From the NCBI GenBank assembly GCA_963556145.1, contig OY744470.1, forward strand, positions 5,518,001 to 5,582,000: DNA of 64,000 nt, given 5' to 3'. Below, one piece after another: positions 59,180-64,000 of the stretch (its first letter is position 1; each line of letters starts with the position of its first letter). Origin of the DNA: Hygrocybe punicea (lineage: Eukaryota > Basidiomycota > Agaricomycetes > Agaricales > Hygrophoraceae). The position numbers and the translations under genes are program-made. The notes under the pieces were generated by a model. That model saw only the letters and a list, made by a program, of their open reading frames with translations. It was not told the origin of the DNA and ran no database searches.

Positions 59180-61454
59180 TTGGTTTTGGAGGCACAAGGA
59201 TCCTCATATTCACAATGTCAGCCAAATCCTATTACAACAATGACTTCAACCGGTCCCCACGTTACTGCTCCCCATGTTACCCCACGACAAATGCCCGCTC
59301 GCAGTCATTCTACGGCCCCGACCTTCGCTGGGAACCTGCTCAACCTAAGCCACTTCTTCGAAGAAGTCGAGCTACTTGCTGCCGATGCCGGCCTCGATGA
59401 CACAGGCTGCATTAAGCATAGCTTGCGCTACGCGTCCCTTAGCGATTATGAGCTTTGGGAAAGTCTGCCTAGTGTGACCGGCACCAATTACATGACTTTC
59501 AAAAGGAGCGTTCTCGTGCTATACCCAGGCACGGAAGACGATCATCGGTACACGATGGCAGATCTCGACCATCTCACCCACACCCAAACAAGTTACAGCA
59601 TCCATACTCGCGCCAAACTTGGCGAATACTACCGCAAGTTCATCCGGATCTTAGGGTTCCTCTTGGAGAAGGGTCGAATCTCTCCTCGAGAAGGCAACAT
59701 CGCGTATGAGAACAGCTTCCATGCCAAGCTTAAAAAGGACATCAAAACCCGTCTGCAGTACCACTGTACCAGAAGCCGAACCATTTCCACAGCGACCCTT
59801 ACGACTTCCAGGATTTCCACAACTGTGCCCACTTCCTGCTGGCTGGAACCGTGGCCAAACCGTCCACTGTCTCTCATCTATCGTCGACATCGCCTGTCAC
59901 CATCAGGTACTCGACTCCAATAGAACCCACCACCCGCTACCCGCCACCCGCTCGCTATGACCCGGTCATTCCTAAAGCGGAACCGGTCAAACCTAATGTA
60001 TCCGACCTCTTTCGTCTCGTTTCACAACAACTTGCCATCCTCACGCAAGCCCTCACCGAATGTAACAACCCTCCAAAGCCTTGTGCAAATAGGGCTGAGC
60101 CGACCACCACGGGACAACAGGGGTTCACAAATTTTAATTGCCTCTTTTGCAACGACCCGTTCCATCGTATATGTGATTGTCCCATCTGCGAGCAGTACAC
60201 TTGAGATGAAATATGCCGCAAGAATGAGCACGGCCGCATTGTGTTGCCCAACGGAATGTATCCTCCAAAGGCTATCGTCGGCAAAAATATGAAAGATTGC
60301 TTCGACGCGTGGCACACACGGAACCCCGGAAACTGCGCTCCCCTGCCCATAACCCCACAGAACCATTCCAATGTGACCCGCCACCTCATGTCAAAACTAA
60401 CTTCGTCTCCACCATCGAAATACTGACCTACGAACCTGAGGTCACCACCGAGTATGCTGAAATCTTTCAGTCCATGACGTCCGACATCGACAACAACAAC
60501 GAACAGATTAAGGTTCTGGAAGCCGAAGTGCAGCGGCTTCGTAAATGGGTTAGATTCGACGGCATAGAGATCCCCTCTAAAGCGAAAGGCAAGTCTAGAG
60601 AGACGTACCCCAATCCACCCACCGCTTCCACGTCCGTTCCCGCCATGAAACCTACCGAGAAAACGGCCAGACCTATTAACAAGCAGCCGATCACCGTAGT
60701 CCCCCCTTCAAACACGCGGCCAACCGAGCTGACCGCCTTCATGCCACGCACCCCCCAGAACCTTCCCACGTTGCACCCACAATACCGCTACCAGGCCCCC
60801 ATCGAAGATCCTGGTATCGCCAAATCCGTCATTGACCACGTGCTCGATTCTCAAGTCTGCATTTCGCAACGAGAACTCTTAGCCATGTCATCTGATGCCC
60901 ACCATCACATGAAGGACCTCACTACTTCGAAAAAGGTCACTGCCGAGAGTAACAATGTCAAGATCTTCCACTTTCACACACCTGAAATCCCCACCCGCGC
61001 CTGCCAACATTGTCAGGAAAACGTACCGCTTGTCGTCGGCTGGGACTCAGTCCCTCTTTGTGCGGTCTACCCGCTCATCAACGGCAAGTTCGTATTCGAG
61101 TGCGTCCTCAACAACAGCTCTATGATCATCGGCATGTGATGTGATATTTGGGAGAAACTCGGTTACAGCCTCCAAAATATGAAGATGCGGATGCAGTCAG
61201 CAAATAAAAGTGACAATGACACCCTCAGCCGGATCGCCAACCTCAAATTCACTTTTGGCAACGTCGATCTATTCCTACAAGTCCAAGTCGTCGACGACGC
61301 CCCCTACGAGATTCTCATTGGCTGCCCATTCTTCACGCTTTCCGAGGCCCTCACGAAAGATTATAAAAATGGAGAGCAACAAGTCACGATCACAGATCCA
61401 AACACCGGCGCCGTCATCACCTTGCCCACCATTGAGCACAACCAAAAGAACTGA
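59180..61454 (+). pseudogene. Ty3/Gypsy-like gag and protease remnant
   Basis: The gag part has FAGNLLNLSHFFEEVELLAA, KHSLRYASLSDYELWESL and GEYYRKFIRILGFLLEKGRI. A zinc knuckle (CLFCNDPFHRICDCPIC) precedes RKNEHGRIVLPNGMYPPKAI. A coiled segment follows (IKVLEAEVQRLRKWVRF), then a retropepsin-like domain ending YEILIGCPFF and TDPNTGAVITLPT. The catalytic Asp-Ser-Gly region reads NNSS, so the protease is inactive. Breaks: frameshifts near 59800 and 60400, TGA 60202-60204 and TGA 61137-61139. Reverse transcriptase and integrase are absent, and no flanking LTR pair was found. This is a fungal retroelement fragment. Confidence 0.8.
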
Positions 61455-61869
61455 CGAGAGCGGTCCGACACCGGAAAGCCAGATTTTTAGAAGTCAAGGA
61501 CCCGGAGATACCTCTCAGGAAGGACACACCAGGAGACAAGAAGCCGCCACTTGAAAGTGACCACACCTATACCACGAACTATTCTTCCCTTTTGCCATTT
61601 CCCCTAGAAGAGGACTTATGTTTTTCCATCAATTTAGATTTCTCTTCGTCTCAGCCTCAGACTGCCAGTACATTTCATTGTTGACTGATGTACAAAATCA
61701 GATACGTACTACCGATACCCTTCCTTTGTCTTGTTCCGTCTCCGCTCCCGCATCATCTATTTCTTCTTCGAATATTTGTAACAAAGCCCCTACTGAACAC
61801 ACTATTTATATCTCGTATACCACCCCCCCTACCAGCAGTAGACCCAGTCGTTTTGGTTAACCCAATTGC
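61455..61869. other. Spacer with no recognised gene
   Basis: Two short frames around 61618-61894 have no known motif. The last bases grade into the minisatellite. Confidence 0.35.
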
Positions 61870-62768
61870 AGATATAGTTGCAAAAGGTAGGTAGACATAG
61901 CGCAGTTGCTTGCTGGGGGGGTAGGTTAACCCAAAAGACAGCTCTTGCTGGGGAAATGTGGTGTGGTAGGTTGACCCAGGTACAGCTCTTGCTGGTCAAG
62001 GGCAGCTGGGTGGGTCAACCCGGTGTCAGCTCTGTGATGGGGTAGGTTAACCTGGGGCAGCTATTCCAGGATGGTTGGGTTGACCCAGGCCCAGCTGTTC
62101 AAGCAATGTGGGTTGACCTGACTTCAGCTATTGCTGCAGCACTGGATTGACCCTTGACCAGCTCTTGCTGAAAGCTAGGGTTGACCTGGGTCCAGCTGTT
62201 GCTGCAGAACTGGGTTGACCCAGGCCCACCAATTGCTGCAGGGTAGGGTGACTGGGGTCCAGCTATTGTTGCAGCACTGGGTTGACCCAGGTCCAGATAT
62301 TGCTGTAGCACTGGGTTGACCACGATCCAGCACTTGCTGCGGGGTCAGGTTGACTGGGATCCAGATATTGCTGCAGCACTGGGTTGACCCTGGTCCAGCA
62401 TTTGCTGCAGCACTGGGTTGACCTGGGTCCAGCATTTGCTGTAGCACTGGGTTGACCCCGGTCCAGCACTTGCTGCAGCACTGGGTTGACTGGCGTCCAG
62501 ATATTGCTGTAGCACTGGGTTGACCCGGGTCCAGCACCTGCTGCGGGGCTTGGGTTGACCCAGAGCCAGATATTGCTGCACCACCAGGTTGACCGCAATC
62601 CAGCTCTTGCTGCAGGCTTGGGTCCACCGGGGTCCAGCTATTGCTGCAGCCTGGGTTGAGCTGGGTCCAGCACTCGCTGCGGGGCTTGGGTTGAGCTGGA
62701 GCCAGATATTGCTGCAGCACTGGGTTGACCGGCATCCAGATATTGCTGTAGGACTGGGTTGACCCCGG
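61870..62768. repeat. 34-bp minisatellite, left block
   Basis: Tandem units of 34 bp of the type ACTGGGTTGACCCTGGTCCA plus GCATTTGCTGCAGC, roughly two dozen copies. Units are diverged at the left edge (61870-62100) and regular further right. Because 34 is not a multiple of three and the unit lacks stops on the minus strand, all three minus frames stay open. The long frame seen there is therefore an artefact. Confidence 0.93.
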
Positions 62769-63631
62769 TGTAGATGTGGGTTCTTGGTGGCTTCGGAACA
62801 ATAATGAAAGTGATCCTAACCAGAGGGGAGTCAGCATAGAAGTGACTGGATAAGTCAGTGTCGGGAATAGTAGTAAATAAAGAAATGGAATGTAAAATGT
62901 AAGCCGCCGTGTAAAACTAAACAAATAGCGATGAATCCGGCGATGAATGGAGTGAAAACAGACAAATAATAAAGGACCCGACAATGCCAACGATGTCGGG
63001 TATGGCGGGTCAGGTTGGGTTGGGTCGGAAACGATGAACAAATAATGAGAACAATGATAAAACGACGAAGTGAACTACGAAAAGCTAAGGGTCTACGAGG
63101 ACGAGAACTTGAAGGGATTAAAAGGTGGTTCTGACTATAGGGAAATGGGGACTAAGGGTATCTCTTTTTTGTGTACGGTTTTCGGGGACCATTTTTATAG
63201 TACAGGAAACAGTGATCTACTTTCGGACATGTCTATATCAGCTGATGGTAAGCTACAAAGAAAGGTTGGAATGGGGATGTGGAAAGGGGGGTTGCAAAGC
63301 GACGAGGACAGGAAAATGGAGGGGAGAAGGAATATCCAAGAAAAAGATCTAAAACGTCCTACATATCTCCGAAAGGACGAGGGGATGCATAAATAAAGTA
63401 AGTCCGAAGTCAGGGATTGAGTCCAATGAGATCCATCTTCTAGCATTGGAACTCCGGGGCTTATGAGGCCGCCGGATTTGGTCCGAGAGCGGCTGTGACA
63501 AAGCGGCATATGTCGGGTCACATCACGTCGGGTTACGTCGGGGTGGAATGGGAATCGATTGGAGGCGTCGGGTTCGTCCAGATTCGTGATATATCAACAA
63601 TACGGACTCAGAGGAATGTCGAGTCTCTACA
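62769..63631. mobile_element. Probable solo LTR inserted in the minisatellite
   Basis: The array is cut within one unit. The inserted 863 bp start TGTAGATG and end GTCTCTACA, with TGTAGA/TCTACA as 6-bp inverted ends, typical of LTR TG...CA edges. The flanks CCGG and CCAG fit a 4-bp target duplication with one G-to-A change; removing the insert and one copy restores a normal unit. There is no coding sequence inside. Confidence 0.7.
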
Positions 63632-64000
63632 CCAGTCCAGCACTTACTGCAGCCTTGCATTGACCAGGGTCCAGATATTGCTGTAGCACTGGGTTGACCC
63701 CAGTCCAGCACTTGCTGCAGCACTGGGTTGACTGGCATCCATATATTACTGCAGCACTGGGTTGACCTGGGTCCAGCATTTGCTGCAGCACTGGGTTGAC
63801 CCTGGTCCAGCACTTGCTGCAGCACTGGGTTGACTGGCATCCAGATATTGCTGTAGCACTGGGTTGACCCAGATCCCGCACCTGCTGCGGGGCTTGGGTT
63901 GACTGGGATCCAGATATTGCTGCAGCACTGGGTTGACCGGCATCCAGATATTGCTGTAGGACTGCATTGACCCTGGTCCAGCACTTGCTGCAGCACTGGG
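63632..64000. repeat. 34-bp minisatellite, right block (continues past the window)
   Basis: The same 34-bp units as in the left block, about eleven copies up to the window end. Confidence 0.93.

Noticed and set aside
62175..63041. 288-codon minus-strand frame, Gln/Ser/Trp-rich
   Set aside because: It is the translation of the 34-bp tandem unit; all three frames are open for arithmetic reasons and the frame runs into the LTR insert.
61870..64000. Regular 34-bp repeats resembling a CRISPR array
   Set aside because: The units are contiguous without unique spacers, the host is eukaryotic and no cas genes are present. It is a minisatellite.

Overview
The window is eukaryotic DNA, most probably from a basidiomycete fungus of the class Agaricomycetes. 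Genes are split by short introns (about 48-65 bp, GT...AG). The protein families are typical of that class: Plavaka and KDZ transposases, a TET/JBP-type dioxygenase in a KDZ context, a DUF6698 protein, a Helitron RepHel and fungal hAT elements. No tRNA, rRNA or CRISPR array was seen. No conserved single-copy housekeeping gene is present; the one housekeeping-like gene is a truncated, frameshifted ISWI-type ATPase copy. The window reads as a transposon-dense accessory region.

Layout. 1-2.4 kb: a fold-back MITE and two unrecognised genes. 2.7-8.7 kb, minus strand: a Helitron rolling-circle Rep-helicase gene flanked on both sides by related small proteins that look OB-fold-like. 9.2-13.5 kb: a Plavaka transposase, nearly intact. 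14.7-18.5 kb: an ISWI ATPase fragment bracketed by CACCAG-type repeats, then low-complexity DNA with a nested palindrome. 19.2-24 kb: a decayed internally repetitive protein and unrecognised genes. 24.6-25.1 kb: a Zn2Cys6 regulator remnant. 26-31 kb: a large decayed transposase-like gene. 31.2-33.8 kb: a small membrane protein and an intact DUF6698 gene. 34-47.4 kb: a composite region with two 0.72-kb direct repeats, a TET/JBP dioxygenase, a coiled-coil companion gene and a KDZ transposase broken by a 1.3-kb hAT-type insertion with an exact 8-bp target duplication. 49.2-51.8 kb: a membrane protein gene. 51.9-55.3 kb: a complete but dead hAT transposon with an exact 8-bp target duplication. 55.5-58.9 kb: three palindromic elements nested inside one another. 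59.1-61.5 kb: a gag-protease remnant of a Ty3/Gypsy-like element. 61.9 kb to the end: a 34-bp minisatellite split by a probable solo LTR.

How the parts relate. Most genes here serve DNA mobility. The KDZ/TET region pairs a transposase with an enzyme of a family that oxidises methylated DNA bases. Across unrelated elements, nearly all internal stop codons I could place fit CGA to TGA, TGG to TGA or CAG to TAG. These are the C-to-T/G-to-A changes expected where cytosine methylation or a RIP-like process erodes repeats. Functional statements rest on reading motifs by eye; no database search was run.
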